Assembly: GCF_007923445.1 (NCBI RefSeq)
Contig: NZ_VOJI01000012.1
Coordinates: forward strand, 93,066-157,065
Length of the DNA: 64,000 nt
Origin: Puniceibacterium confluentis
GTDB lineage: Bacteria > Pseudomonadota > Alphaproteobacteria > Rhodobacterales > Rhodobacteraceae
Reading direction: 5' to 3'
The position numbers were made by a program, and so were the translations under genes. Positions 43,146 through 52,067 of the stretch are shown in pieces (positions within the stretch are counted from its first letter, which is position 1; each line of letters begins with the position of its first letter). A model generated the notes under the pieces. It had not been told where the DNA came from. It saw nothing but the letters and a program-made list of their open reading frames with translations, and ran no database searches.

Positions 43146-43893
43146 ATGACCTCGAAACTCAACCGCCGCGACTTTCCCACAGCCACAGCCGCCGGAGCGA
43201 CCCTGGCCACCCTGCCCGGTCCGCTGCAGAAGGCACATGCCGAGGGCATTCAGAGGGACGGTACGCTGCGCCTTGCGCTGAACATCACCCCGTCGGTGCT
43301 CAATCCCATGCTGTCGCGGCTGAACCCGGAATACCTGCCGGGCGAACTGCTGCATTCCGGCCTCACCACTCTGGCCGCCGACATGTCGGCGCAGCCCGAT
43401 CTTGCCACCGACTGGAGCGCCAATGCCAATGCTAATGCCACCGGGTGGCTTTTTAGCCTGCGCGAGATGCCGTCTTCTCGAACGGAGCGCCGGTGACCTC
43501 AGCCGATGTCGTGGCCACGTTCACCAAGCTGCTCGATCCCGCAACCGCCGCCCCCGGCAGCCGCAACCTGGGTCCGATCACCGAGGTCGTTGCCGACGGC
43601 GATTTCGGCGTGATCCTCCGCACCGCCTCGCCCTGTGCCGAACGCCGGTCACACTGACCTATCCCGCGGCCCTGGTGCTGCCCACCGTGATCTTCACCCA
43701 GGACTTTGACAGCCTGATGCAGACGCCGGTTGGCTCTGGCCCGTTCCGGCTTGCTGAATACTTGGCTGACGATGTGGCCATCGCCGAAAGGAACCCGGAC
43801 TATTTCGTCGTCGGCCAACCCTGCCTCGATCGCATCGAGGTCAAGACATTCCCGGATGCGGTCGGCGCTGCCGCCGCCCTGCTTCAGGATTAA
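43146..43893 (+). pseudogene. Peptide-type ABC substrate-binding protein (SBP_bac_5), frameshifted
   Basis: Begins with a Tat-like signal (MTSKLNRRDFPTATAAGATLATLPG) and DGTLRLALNITPSVLNPMLSRLNPEYLPGELLHSGLT. It then changes frame to NGAPVTSADVVATFTKLLDPATAAPGS and again to VGSGPFRLAEYLADDVAIAERNPDYFVVG. This is the order seen in dipeptide/oligopeptide binding proteins. Two frameshifts and a cut at the C-terminus, where IS-like sequence begins, inactivate it. No permease genes remain. Confidence 0.8.
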
Positions 43894-43950
43894 CGCCTTC
43901 TGCGCCGCTGTGAACCTCGATGCTTTCGTGCGTTTCCGCGCCTCTCCCAG
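43877..43950 (-). mobile_element. Fragment of an IS3-family OrfA
   Basis: The minus strand reads TKASRFTAAQKALILKQGG, the typical start of IS3-family OrfA (SRFT-x-x-QK-x-x-ILKQG). It begins exactly where the binding-protein pseudogene loses its match. Only about 24 codons are left; 43951-44138 beside it holds no recognisable gene. Confidence 0.4.
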
Positions 43951-44138
43951 CCAGGAGAACTTAGCCCGGAACTCCAGCTTGAAGCGGTCCAGATTGCAGG
44001 GGGCAGAGCAGCCACAAGCTGCACCCAGACAGCGGACCGGGTGTCGCGCCGAACCACCGCAAACCCCGACATCGGGTCGAGAGATGCGCGGCGCCACACC
44101 CGTCGGCTTTGCGACAGGCCCGGCGCTGGCGCCCGGCC

Positions 44139-45050
44139 TCAGGACAGGCTGCGCGCGGCCACCGCCTGTTTCGACAAGGCACCGGCGTGCTGAATCACCT
44201 CGCGCGACAGCGCGGCCCCGGCGGTGATGTTTTCGGCCATGGTGCCGCCCGACAGGGCGCTCACCAGAAAGCCGGCGTTGAAGCTGTCGCCGGCGGCGGT
44301 GGAATCGACCACCCGGGCAACCGGCCTCGGGGCAACTGTCACCGTCTCGCCGCCCTCTGCCCCCAGCACCGGATCGGCGCCGTTCTTGACGATGATCCGC
44401 GGCACCCCTGCCGACCTGTAGCGTTCCAGCGTATCCTGCGGCGAGGCGTCGCCAAAGTGCGAGGTTTCGTCGTCGAACGAGGCCAGCACGATGTCGCTGA
44501 GCCCGGCAAAGCGCATCACCGTGTCGCGCATCTCACCGGCATCGGCCCAGAGCCGCGGGCGGATGTTGGGATCAAACGCCACCTGACCTCCCGCCTTGCG
44601 AAAGGCCGCCAGCGCCGCCGCGAGGTTGTCGCGTCCTGCACCTTCGAGGACCGCGATGGTGATTCCCGAAAGACAGACCATGTCGGCGCCGTCAAACGCC
44701 TGCGCCAGTGCCGCGGGATCCTCGGCCAGGCACCGCGCCGCGCTCTGGCTGCGCCAGTAGGAAAAGCTGCGCTCGCCATCCTGCAGGCTGATCAGGTACA
44801 GACCCAGCGTGCGGTCGTCGCGGCGCTGTACATGGGCTGTGCCCACCCCTGCGGCGGACATGAACGCGGCCAGCTCATCCGATACCGCGTCGCGGCCAAT
44901 GGCCGAGACATAGTCGATATCCCAGTCGCGCGGACCCAGCTGCCGCGCGTACCAGGCCATATTGAAGGTGTCCCCCGCGAAGCCCTTGCGAAAGGCAGCG
45001 CCATCGGGGGCGATTTCGACCATGCACTCGCCGATAAAAACCAGACGCAT
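44139..45050 (-). CDS. kdgK: 2-keto-3-deoxygluconate kinase (PfkB family)
   Basis: A 303-aa sugar kinase: FIGECMVEIAP at the N-terminus, GFAGDTFNMAWYARQL substrate loop and PfkB signature VVDSTAAGDSFNAGFLV with the catalytic Asp. It phosphorylates KDG, the common product of UxuA and UxaA in the divergent operon. GAGGAG lies 8 bases before MRLVFIGE. It follows the GntR gene by five bases, so both are co-transcribed. The KDPG aldolase for the next step is not in the window. Confidence 0.92.
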   Translation of the reverse strand: MRLVFIGECMVEIAPDGAAFRKGFAGDTFNMAWYARQLGPRDWDIDYVSAIGRDAVSDELAAFMSAAGVGTAHVQRRDDRTLGLYLISLQDGERSFSYWRSQSAARCLAEDPAALAQAFDGADMVCLSGITIAVLEGAGRDNLAAALAAFRKAGGQVAFDPNIRPRLWADAGEMRDTVMRFAGLSDIVLASFDDETSHFGDASPQDTLERYRSAGVPRIIVKNGADPVLGAEGGETVTVAPRPVARVVDSTAAGDSFNAGFLVSALSGGTMAENITAGAALSREVIQHAGALSKQAVAARSLS

Positions 45051-45055
45051 TTGAA

Positions 45056-45754
45056 TTACTCCTCGTCCAGGAACCAACTGTGGTTGGTTTCCCGCAATTG
45101 TTTGATGATTGATTCTATGGTGCCCAGATGGGCACGCATGGCGGTGACTGCCTCCTCGGAATTGCCGTTCCTCAAGGCTTCGACGATCACAAGGTGGTCC
45201 TCATAAGCGCGCTGCGACCCCGAGGCGAGCGACAGAAACCGGACCCGGTCGGTGTGTCCCTTGCTCTCGCGCACTGCATCCCAGACGAATTCCACCCCGG
45301 AGCGGGCGCACAGAATCTGGTGGAACGCATCGTCCAGCTTGTGAAAGGCAGCACGGTCCTCCTGGGCGACGGCAATCTTCTGTGCGTCCAGATTCGGCTG
45401 GAGCGCGGCAAAATCCGCCGGACCAAAACTCTCGGCAGCGATTCGCATCACCTCGACTTCGATTGCGGTCCGGATGAACCGCGCCCGGCGCACGTCCTGA
45501 ATGTGGATCTTGCTGACCAGAGTCGCCTTTTGCGGCTGGATCACCAGAAAGCCCAGCTTGGACAGCCGGTAAAAGGCATCGCGCACCGGCTGCCGCGAGA
45601 CGCCAAGTTGTTTGGCCACCTCGGATTCCGACATTTTCGTGCCCGGCGGCAAGGCCAGCGACAGGACCTGCGCGTGCAACGCCTCGTACACCTGATCGGT
45701 GACAGAGGCCCGCGCCAGCGGTTCCAGTGTGCCCAAACCGGCATTTTCAGACAT
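45056..45754 (-). CDS. GntR-family (FCD/FadR-type) regulator of the uronate locus
   Basis: A 232-aa regulator: winged helix SVTDQVYEALHAQVLSLALPPGTKMSESEVAKQLGVSRQPVRDAFYRLSKLG and an all-helical FCD domain whose metal-binding His/Asp residues appear in KLDDAFHQILC and AYEDHLVIVEAL. It is divergent from uxaC, like UxuR/ExuR regulators, and probably represses the operon until a uronate or its product binds. AGGAG precedes MSENAG. Confidence 0.92.
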   Translation of the reverse strand: MSENAGLGTLEPLARASVTDQVYEALHAQVLSLALPPGTKMSESEVAKQLGVSRQPVRDAFYRLSKLGFLVIQPQKATLVSKIHIQDVRRARFIRTAIEVEVMRIAAESFGPADFAALQPNLDAQKIAVAQEDRAAFHKLDDAFHQILCARSGVEFVWDAVRESKGHTDRVRFLSLASGSQRAYEDHLVIVEALRNGNSEEAVTAMRAHLGTIESIIKQLRETNHSWFLDEE

Positions 45755-45865
45755 GAGGCGACTCCTGTGGATTGACCGCACTACCAAACTAGCATATCAG
45801 TAGCCCAGAATACTAGACTGTGATAACTTAGATCATCACATCAAGATCGGAAAGCGAGCGGTTCC
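45755..45865. promoter_or_regulatory. Divergent gntR/uxaC control region
   Basis: 111 bases, AT-rich in the middle. TGTGAT and ATCACA form an inverted repeat at 45821-45842, and CTAG-x-x-TAT / ATACTAG elements lie to the left near 45790-45815. One or more are probably GntR operators. Exact promoter elements cannot be fixed by eye. Confidence 0.4.
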
Positions 45866-47275
45866 TTGCCCAGACTACATCCTGACAGACTGTTCCCCAT
45901 CGAAGACAGTGCCCGCGGACTGGCGCGCGCCCTGCACGATTCCATCAAGGACCTGCCGATCATCAGCCCGCATGGCCACACCGACCCGCGCTGGTACGCC
46001 GAAAACGCGGCCTTTCCGGATCCGGCACAGCTGTTCGTGACGCCGGATCATTACGTGTTCCGGATGCTGTTCTCGCAGGGGGTGCCGCTGGAATCCCTGG
46101 GTGTGCCGCGCGCCGACGGCGGCCCGACGGAAACCGACGGCCGCAAGATCTGGAAGCTGTTCGCCGAGAACTATTATCTGCTGCGCGCCACCCCGTCGCG
46201 GATGTGGGTGGATCATGCCTTTGCCGAAGTCTTTGGCATCGAAGAAGAATTCACCCCTGCCAGCGCCGACCGGATCTACGATCACATCAGCGACTGCCTG
46301 GCCAGACCCGAGTTCCTGCCGCGGGCGCTGTTCGAACGCTTCAACATCGAATTGATCGCCACCACCGAAAGCGCGCTGGACGACCTGAAGTGGCACAGGA
46401 TGATCGGCGACTCCGGCTGGACCGGCGGCAAGGTGGTGACCACCTATCGCCCGGATTCGGTGGTTGACCCCGATTTCCCCGATTTTGCCGCCAACCTCGT
46501 CACCTTTGGCGCACTGACCGGCGCGGACACCCTGACCTGGGCCGGATACCTGGACGCGCACCGCATCCGCCGCGCATTCTTCAAGGACCACGGCGCGACC
46601 GCCTCTGATCATGGCCACCCCTCTGCCCGCACCGAAAACCTGTCCTCTGCGCAGGCCGAGGCGCTGTTTGACCGCGTCAAGGGCGGCGGCGCCAGCGCCG
46701 AGGACGCCGACGCATTCCGCGGCCAGATGCTGACCGAAATGGCCCGGATGAGCATTGACGACGGTCTGGTCCTGCAAATCCATGCCGGTTCGCGGCGCAA
46801 TCACAGCCCGGCGATCTTTGACCGCTTCGGGCGTGACAAGGGGTTCGACATTCCGGGTCGCACCGATTTCGTCGGCGACATCAAGCCGTTGCTGGATGCC
46901 TTTGGCACCGACCCGCGGCTGTCCGTGATCCTGTTCATGCTGGATGAAACCACCCAGTCGCGCGAACTGGCGCCGCTGGCAGGCGTCTATCCGGCGCTGA
47001 AGCTCGGACCGCCGTGGTGGTTCTTCGATTCCGCCGAAGGCATGAAACGGTTCCGCGAAAACGTGACCGAAACCGCAGGCTTCTACAACACCGCCGGGTT
47101 CAACGATGACACCCGCGCCTTCTGTTCCATTCCCGCCCGGCATGACGTCGCCCGGCGCGTGGATTGTGCATACCTCGCCACGTTGGTCGCCACAGGGCGG
47201 CTGCACGAGGACGAGGCCTACGAGGTCGCACAGGACCTCACGTACCGGCTTGTCAAACAGGCCTACCGGCTCTGA
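45866..47275 (+). CDS. uxaC: Uronate isomerase
   Basis: A 469-aa amidohydrolase-fold isomerase converting D-glucuronate to fructuronate and D-galacturonate to tagaturonate. Signatures: LPIISPHGHTDPRWYAEN (metal His-x-His), HYVFRMLFSQG, VLQIHAGSRRNHS and LKLGPPWWFFDSAEGM. The start codon is TTG, since no ATG or GTG is suitably placed and the protein then has the family N-terminus. It opens the rightward uronate operon. Confidence 0.95.
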   Translation: MPRLHPDRLFPIEDSARGLARALHDSIKDLPIISPHGHTDPRWYAENAAFPDPAQLFVTPDHYVFRMLFSQGVPLESLGVPRADGGPTETDGRKIWKLFAENYYLLRATPSRMWVDHAFAEVFGIEEEFTPASADRIYDHISDCLARPEFLPRALFERFNIELIATTESALDDLKWHRMIGDSGWTGGKVVTTYRPDSVVDPDFPDFAANLVTFGALTGADTLTWAGYLDAHRIRRAFFKDHGATASDHGHPSARTENLSSAQAEALFDRVKGGGASAEDADAFRGQMLTEMARMSIDDGLVLQIHAGSRRNHSPAIFDRFGRDKGFDIPGRTDFVGDIKPLLDAFGTDPRLSVILFMLDETTQSRELAPLAGVYPALKLGPPWWFFDSAEGMKRFRENVTETAGFYNTAGFNDDTRAFCSIPARHDVARRVDCAYLATLVATGRLHEDEAYEVAQDLTYRLVKQAYRL

Positions 47276-47303
47276 TCGGGCCATTTCAGGGAGGAGACCC
47301 TAA

Positions 47304-48287
47304 ATGAAAATCACCAGAACTCTTGCAGGCGCACTGCTGGCCAGCGTAGCCCTGAGCGGCGCCGCCTGGGCGGAATGCGAAGTGACGCTGAAGTCGTCCG
47401 ACACCCACCCGGACGGCTATCCCACCGTCGCTGCGGTCAAGTCGATGGGCGAGGACCTCAAGGCCAAGTCCGACGGACGCATCTGCGTCGAAATCTTCGC
47501 CTCGGCCCAGCTGGGCGAAGAAAAGGACACCATCGAACAGACCCAGTTCGGGGTGATCGACCTCAACCGCGTCTCGCTCGGGCCGTTCAACAACATCGTG
47601 CCGGAAACCCAGGTTCCGTCCCTGCCCTACATCTTCCGCTCGGTCGAGCACATGCACAAGGTGATGGACGGCCCCATCGGTCAGGAAATCCTTGACGCGT
47701 TTGCCGGTGCCGATCTGGTTGGCCTGACGTTCTACGATGGCGGTTCGCGCAGCTTTTACAACTCGGAAAAGCCGATCACCTCGATGGCCGACATGGCGGG
47801 AATGAAGTTCCGCGTCATGCAGTCGGACATGTTCGTCGACATGGTGTCGGCCCTGGGCGCAAACGCAACCCCGATGCCTTACGGCGAGGTGTATTCCAGC
47901 ATCCAGACCGGTGTCATCGACGGGGCCGAAAACAACTGGCCGTCCTACGACACCTCGGGCCACTTCGAAGTCGCCAAGTACTACACCCTCGATCAGCACC
48001 TGATCGTTCCCGAAGTTCTGGTGATGTCCAAGATTTCCTGGGACAAGCTCAGCCCCGAGGACCAGGCGCTTGTGCGTCAGGCTGCCAAGGATTCGACTCC
48101 CGTCATGCGGGAACTCTGGGCCGCACAGGAAAAGGTATCGGAAGACAAGGTTCGCGCCGCCGGCGTCGAGATCGTGATCGACATCGACAAGACTCCGTTC
48201 ATCGAGGCGATGGTCCCGGTTTACGAAAAATACGTCACTGACGACACGCTCAAGAGCATGGTCGAGCGCATTCAGGCAACTGAATAA
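47304..48287 (+). CDS. TRAP transporter substrate-binding protein (DctP), uronate type
   Basis: A 327-aa periplasmic protein with signal peptide ([23 protein letters not shown]). TRAP-P features are [20 protein letters not shown], the carboxylate-binding Arg region [17 protein letters not shown] and [23 protein letters not shown]. Being between uxaC and the other uronate genes, it most likely binds glucuronate or galacturonate. GGGAGGAG precedes its ATG. Confidence 0.93.
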   Translation: MKITRTLAGALLASVALSGAAWAECEVTLKSSDTHPDGYPTVAAVKSMGEDLKAKSDGRICVEIFASAQLGEEKDTIEQTQFGVIDLNRVSLGPFNNIVPETQVPSLPYIFRSVEHMHKVMDGPIGQEILDAFAGADLVGLTFYDGGSRSFYNSEKPITSMADMAGMKFRVMQSDMFVDMVSALGANATPMPYGEVYSSIQTGVIDGAENNWPSYDTSGHFEVAKYYTLDQHLIVPEVLVMSKISWDKLSPEDQALVRQAAKDSTPVMRELWAAQEKVSEDKVRAAGVEIVIDIDKTPFIEAMVPVYEKYVTDDTLKSMVERIQATE

Positions 48288-48303
48288 CGACCGCTCGCTT
48301 CCC

Positions 48304-48341
48304 GCGGCCCGTGCCCTCTCCCGCACGGGCCGCACCCTTTT
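48304..48341 (+). terminator. Hairpin between TRAP binding-protein and membrane genes (attenuator-like)
   Basis: GCGGCCCGTGC / GCACGGGCCGC forms a perfect 11-bp stem with an 8-base loop, followed by ACCCTTTT. It looks like a partial terminator that lowers expression of the membrane subunits relative to the binding protein, while allowing read-through. Confidence 0.7.
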
Positions 48342-48362
48342 CCCTTTGATTGAGCGGACATC

Positions 48363-48875
48363 ATGCAAAAAGTCGCGCTGGCGACCGGCCTTCTGGCACG
48401 GATCGCCCTCTGGATCGCCGGAATTGGCCTCGTCCTGATGACAGTGATCATCGCGGCGCAGGTGGTGTTCCGCTATCTTCTCAATTCTTCCCTGATCTGG
48501 AGCGAGCCCGCCTCGGTGATGATCATGGGCTGGTTCATCTTTCTCGGCGCCGCCGTGGGCATCCGCGAAGGCTATCACCTGTCCTTTGACGTGCTGCTCT
48601 ATGTCCTGCCGGACAAGGCCAAGCTGTTCCTGTTCTCGGTTTCCGATCTGGTCGTCGCGGCCTTTGGCGGCGGCATGATCTGGTTCGGCTGGGAACTGGC
48701 GGCCAAGACGGCCGGAAACAAGCTGCCCTCGCTCGGCATATCGGGCGCATTCGATTTCATTCCCATCGTGGGGGGCGGCGTCCTGGTGCTGCTCTTTTCG
48801 CTGGAACGGGTGGCGCGCCGCGCCGCCGGCCTGCAAACCGCCCGCTTTGGCGATGCTTCCGACGTGGAGAACTGA
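48363..48875 (+). CDS. TRAP transporter small membrane subunit (DctQ)
   Basis: A 170-aa four-helix protein: LARIALWIAGIGLVLMTVIIAAQVVFRYLLNSSLIWSEPASVMIMGWFIFLGAAVGIREGYHLSFD contains the DctQ signature. It pairs with the large subunit that begins a few bases later. Its gene follows the attenuator-like hairpin. Confidence 0.92.
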   Translation: MQKVALATGLLARIALWIAGIGLVLMTVIIAAQVVFRYLLNSSLIWSEPASVMIMGWFIFLGAAVGIREGYHLSFDVLLYVLPDKAKLFLFSVSDLVVAAFGGGMIWFGWELAAKTAGNKLPSLGISGAFDFIPIVGGGVLVLLFSLERVARRAAGLQTARFGDASDVEN

Positions 48876-48878
48876 GTG

Positions 48879-50159
48879 ATGGAACTTTGGGTTCTGTTTG
48901 GCACCTTCGTGGTGCTGTTGCTGATCGGTACACCGGTCGCGTTCTGCTTGGGCGTGTCGTCCTTTGCGACCGTGCTCTATCTGGGACTGCCGCCGGTGGT
49001 GGTGTTCCAGCGGCTCAATTCCGGGGTGTCGGTGTTCGCGCTGATGGCCATTCCCTTCTTCATCTTTGCCGGCGACCTGATGGTACGCGGAGATATCGCA
49101 AGGCGCCTTGTCGCGCTTGCAGGCGGCTTTGTCGGCCACCTGCGTGGCGGACTGGGGCAGGTCAACGTCCTGGCCTCGGTGATGTTCGGCGGCGTGTCCG
49201 GCTCTGCCGCCGCCGATGCGAGCGCCGTTGGCGGCCTGATGGTGCCGCAGATGAAGGAACGCGGCTACGATGTTGATTATGCTGTCAGTGTCACGGTCGT
49301 AAGCTCGATCATCGCGCTGCTGCTGCCGCCCAGCCACAACATGATCATCTATTCGATCTCGGCAGGCGGCAAGATTTCGATCGCCGACCTGTTCACCGCC
49401 GGCATCATCCCGGGCTTTGTTCTGGCGCTGTCGCTGATGATCGCCGCCTACCTCGTGGCGAAGAAGCGTGGCTACCCCATCCAGGCGTTTCCCGGCTGGC
49501 GGATGCTCGGCACGCTGTTCGCAAGTGCCGCGCCCGGTCTGATCCTTGTCGCCATCATCTTTGGCGGCGTGCGTTCGGGCATCTTCACCGCGTCTGAATC
49601 CTCGAACATTGCCGTGGTCTATGCCATGCTGGTGACCTTCTTTGTCTACCGCACGCTCAGCTGGCACGACTTTGTCGAAGCGACCTTTGCCTCGGTACGC
49701 ACCACCGCGATGGTGCTGATGGTCATCGGTTGTGCGGCGGCCTTTGGCTGGCTGCTGGCCTACACCCGGGTGCCCGCCGCAATGGTCAGCGCGCTTCAGG
49801 GCGTGTCCAACAACCCCATCGTGATCCTGCTGCTGATGAACGTGATGCTGCTGATCCTCGGCACCTTCATGGACATGTCGCCGCTGATCGTGATCACCAC
49901 GCCGATCTTTCTGCCCGTGGCCCAGGCCTTTGGCGTCGATCCGGTGCATTTCGGGGTGATCCTGATCCTGAACCTCGGCATCGGCCTGTGCACCCCGCCC
50001 GTCGGCGCCGTGCTGTTCGTCGGCTGTGCCGTGGGTCGCATCCCGATCTCTGAAGCGATGAAATCAATCTGGCCGTTCTACGGCGCGGCCTTCGCCACGC
50101 TGATGGCTGTCACCTACATTCCGGCGCTGTCGCTCTGGCTGCCCGCGCTGTTCCACTGA
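48879..50159 (+). CDS. TRAP transporter large membrane subunit (DctM)
   Basis: A 426-aa protein of about 12 helices; typical stretches are FFIFAGDLMVRGDIARRLVALAGGFVGHLRGGLGQVNVLASVMFGGVSGSAAADASAVGGLMVPQM, LLPPSHNMIIYSISAGGKIS and ILNLGIGLCTPPVGAVLFVG. It forms the Na+-coupled translocation pathway. The ATG at 48879 is preferred to the GTG three bases upstream because GGAG spacing suits it better. Confidence 0.93.
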   Translation: MELWVLFGTFVVLLLIGTPVAFCLGVSSFATVLYLGLPPVVVFQRLNSGVSVFALMAIPFFIFAGDLMVRGDIARRLVALAGGFVGHLRGGLGQVNVLASVMFGGVSGSAAADASAVGGLMVPQMKERGYDVDYAVSVTVVSSIIALLLPPSHNMIIYSISAGGKISIADLFTAGIIPGFVLALSLMIAAYLVAKKRGYPIQAFPGWRMLGTLFASAAPGLILVAIIFGGVRSGIFTASESSNIAVVYAMLVTFFVYRTLSWHDFVEATFASVRTTAMVLMVIGCAAAFGWLLAYTRVPAAMVSALQGVSNNPIVILLLMNVMLLILGTFMDMSPLIVITTPIFLPVAQAFGVDPVHFGVILILNLGIGLCTPPVGAVLFVGCAVGRIPISEAMKSIWPFYGAAFATLMAVTYIPALSLWLPALFH

Positions 50160-50170
50160 GGAAACCTGCA

Positions 50171-50482
50171 ATGCTGAACTCCTACCCCGAGATCGAAGCC
50201 GATACCGGTGTGCGCCGCCAGGTGCTGTCGGAAAACGAGGCGCTGATGGTTGTCGCCTTCCGCTTTCAGGACGGTGCCGAAGGCAAGCTGCACAACCACC
50301 CGCATGTGCAGGCAACGTTTGTGGAAAGCGGACGATTCCGCTTCACCATCGACGGCGACAGCTTTGAGGTCGGTCCCGGCGACAGCTTCGTGATCCCGTC
50401 CGAAGCGCGCCACGGCTGCACCTGCCTCGAGGCCGGCACCCTGATTGATACATTCACACCCCGTCGCGACGATTTTCTGTAA
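50171..50482 (+). CDS. Single-domain cupin, possibly KdgF-like
   Basis: A 103-aa cupin. Metal-binding motif 1 is GKLHNHPHVQATFVESGRF (two His, one Glu/His pattern) and motif 2 is GDSFVIPSEARHGCTC with another His. Small cupins in uronate loci include KdgF, which opens unsaturated galacturonate to 5-keto-4-deoxyuronate. That role would feed KduI next door. Function inferred from context. Confidence 0.88.
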   Translation: MLNSYPEIEADTGVRRQVLSENEALMVVAFRFQDGAEGKLHNHPHVQATFVESGRFRFTIDGDSFEVGPGDSFVIPSEARHGCTCLEAGTLIDTFTPRRDDFL

Positions 50483-50520
50483 ATTTACGCCCCCGACTTC
50501 CGTGATAAGGACCAAATTTC

Positions 50521-51345
50521 ATGACCCAAGCTGAAACCCGCTACGCCATAGACCCCGCTTCGGCCAAGGGACTCGACACTCAGGGCCTGCGCGACCATTT
50601 CCACGTCGGCGGCTTGTTTCAGGACGGCGAGATCAAGCTGGTCTATTCGCACTACGACCGCCTGCTGCTTGGCTCTGCGGTGCCTGCGGGGGGGAGCCTG
50701 ACGCTGGACCATGTGCCCGAGACCGGCACCAGGACCTTTCTCGAGCGCCGCGAACTGGGCGTGCTGAACATCGGCGAGACCGGCGAGATTGCGGTGGGTG
50801 GCGAAACCTACACGGTCGAGCATGGCGAGGTGCTGTATGTCGGCATGGGCGCCGGTGCGGTCACGTTTTCCGGCAAGGGCCGGTTCTACATCCTCTCGGC
50901 CCCGGCGCACCGCACCTGCCCCACCAGGCTGATCAAGGTCGCAGAGGCCCGCCGGGTCGAGCTGGGATCGAAGGAGCAGGCCAACGAGCGGGTCATCATC
51001 CAGCTGCTGCACCCGGACGTCTGCGAAAGCTGCCAGTTGCTGATCGGCTATACCCAGTTCGCCGAAGGCTCGGTCTGGAACACCATGCCCGCGCACCAGC
51101 ATGACCGCCGGATGGAGGCTTATCTCTATTTTGACATGAGCGCGGACCAACGGGTGTTCCACTTCATGGGCCAGCCGCAGGAGACACGCCATATCGTCAT
51201 GGCGAACGAAGAGGCGGTGATCTCCCCGCCCTGGTCGATCCACTCGGGGGCCGGCACCGGCAGCTATACCTTCTGCTGGGCGATGGCCGGGGACAACATC
51301 GACTTTACCGACATGGACATGATCCCGATGGAGGATCTGCGATGA
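50521..51345 (+). CDS. kduI: 5-dehydro-4-deoxy-D-glucuronate isomerase
   Basis: A 274-aa bicupin-type isomerase. TRYAIDPASAKGLDTQGLRDHFHVGGLFQDGEIKLVYSHYDRLLLG at the N-terminus and the metal site NTMPAHQHDRRMEAYLYFDM are diagnostic for KduI. It turns 5-keto-4-deoxyuronate (from pectin or other unsaturated uronides) into 2,5-diketo-3-deoxygluconate. The stop overlaps kduD (ATGA). Confidence 0.95.
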   Translation: MTQAETRYAIDPASAKGLDTQGLRDHFHVGGLFQDGEIKLVYSHYDRLLLGSAVPAGGSLTLDHVPETGTRTFLERRELGVLNIGETGEIAVGGETYTVEHGEVLYVGMGAGAVTFSGKGRFYILSAPAHRTCPTRLIKVAEARRVELGSKEQANERVIIQLLHPDVCESCQLLIGYTQFAEGSVWNTMPAHQHDRRMEAYLYFDMSADQRVFHFMGQPQETRHIVMANEEAVISPPWSIHSGAGTGSYTFCWAMAGDNIDFTDMDMIPMEDLR

Positions 51346-52067
51346 GCTTTTCGCTGGACGGCAAGACCGCGCTGGTGACCGGCGCCAACACCGGCATCGG
51401 TCAGGCCATCGCGGTGGCGATGGGCGCCGCCGGGGCCCGGGTGATCTGCGCCGGGCGGTCGTCCTGCGCACAGACCGTGGAGCTGATCGCCGACGCAAGG
51501 GAACTGACGCTGGATTTCGCCGACCCGATGGCGGCCAGGGACGCCTTTTCGGACGAACCGATCGACATTCTGGTCAACAACGCCGGGATCATCCGCCGCG
51601 GCGACTCGGTCGATTTCACCGAAGCCGACTGGGACGACGTGATGGACGTCAACCTCAAGGCCGTGTTCTTCACCTGTCAGGCCTTTGCCCGCGCCGTGCT
51701 GGCCCGCAACGGCAGCGGCAAGATCGTCAACATCGCGTCGCTGCTGTCGTTTCAGGGCGGCATCCGCGTGCCGTCCTACACCGCCGCCAAACATGGCGTG
51801 GCAGGTCTGACCAAGATCCTGACCAACGAATGGGCCGCAAAGGGGATCAACGTCAACGCCATCGCCCCGGGCTATATCGAAACCAACAACACCGAGGCCC
51901 TGCGCGCCGATCCCGAGCGGAACAAGGCCATCCTCGAGCGCATCCCCGCCGGGCGCTGGGGTGACGCCAAAGATATCGCCGGCACCGCGGTTTTCCTGTC
52001 CTCGCCCGCCGCCGACTACATCCACGGCGCGGTGCTCAACGTTGATGGAGGCTGGCTTGCCCGCTGA
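51342..52067 (+). CDS. kduD: 2-deoxy-D-gluconate 3-dehydrogenase
   Basis: A 241-aa short-chain dehydrogenase: VTGANTGIGQAIAVAMG cofactor motif, NNAGII, catalytic SYTAAKHGVAG (Tyr and Lys), and C-terminal NVDGGWLAR typical of KduD. It reduces 2,5-diketo-3-deoxygluconate to KDG, the KdgK substrate. Coupled to kduI by a four-base overlap and overlapping the next gene. Confidence 0.94.
   Translation: MSFSLDGKTALVTGANTGIGQAIAVAMGAAGARVICAGRSSCAQTVELIADARELTLDFADPMAARDAFSDEPIDILVNNAGIIRRGDSVDFTEADWDDVMDVNLKAVFFTCQAFARAVLARNGSGKIVNIASLLSFQGGIRVPSYTAAKHGVAGLTKILTNEWAAKGINVNAIAPGYIETNNTEALRADPERNKAILERIPAGRWGDAKDIAGTAVFLSSPAADYIHGAVLNVDGGWLAR

Noticed and set aside
45875-47284. 469-codon minus-strand frame opposite uxaC
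   Set aside because: Same length as uxaC by codon-phase mirroring; composition is not protein-like.
47286-49949. Very long minus-strand reading frame (887 codons) opposite the TRAP genes
   Set aside because: It is antisense to three clear TRAP genes, His/Arg/Gln-rich and without family resemblance. Such frames arise from GC-rich codon bias.
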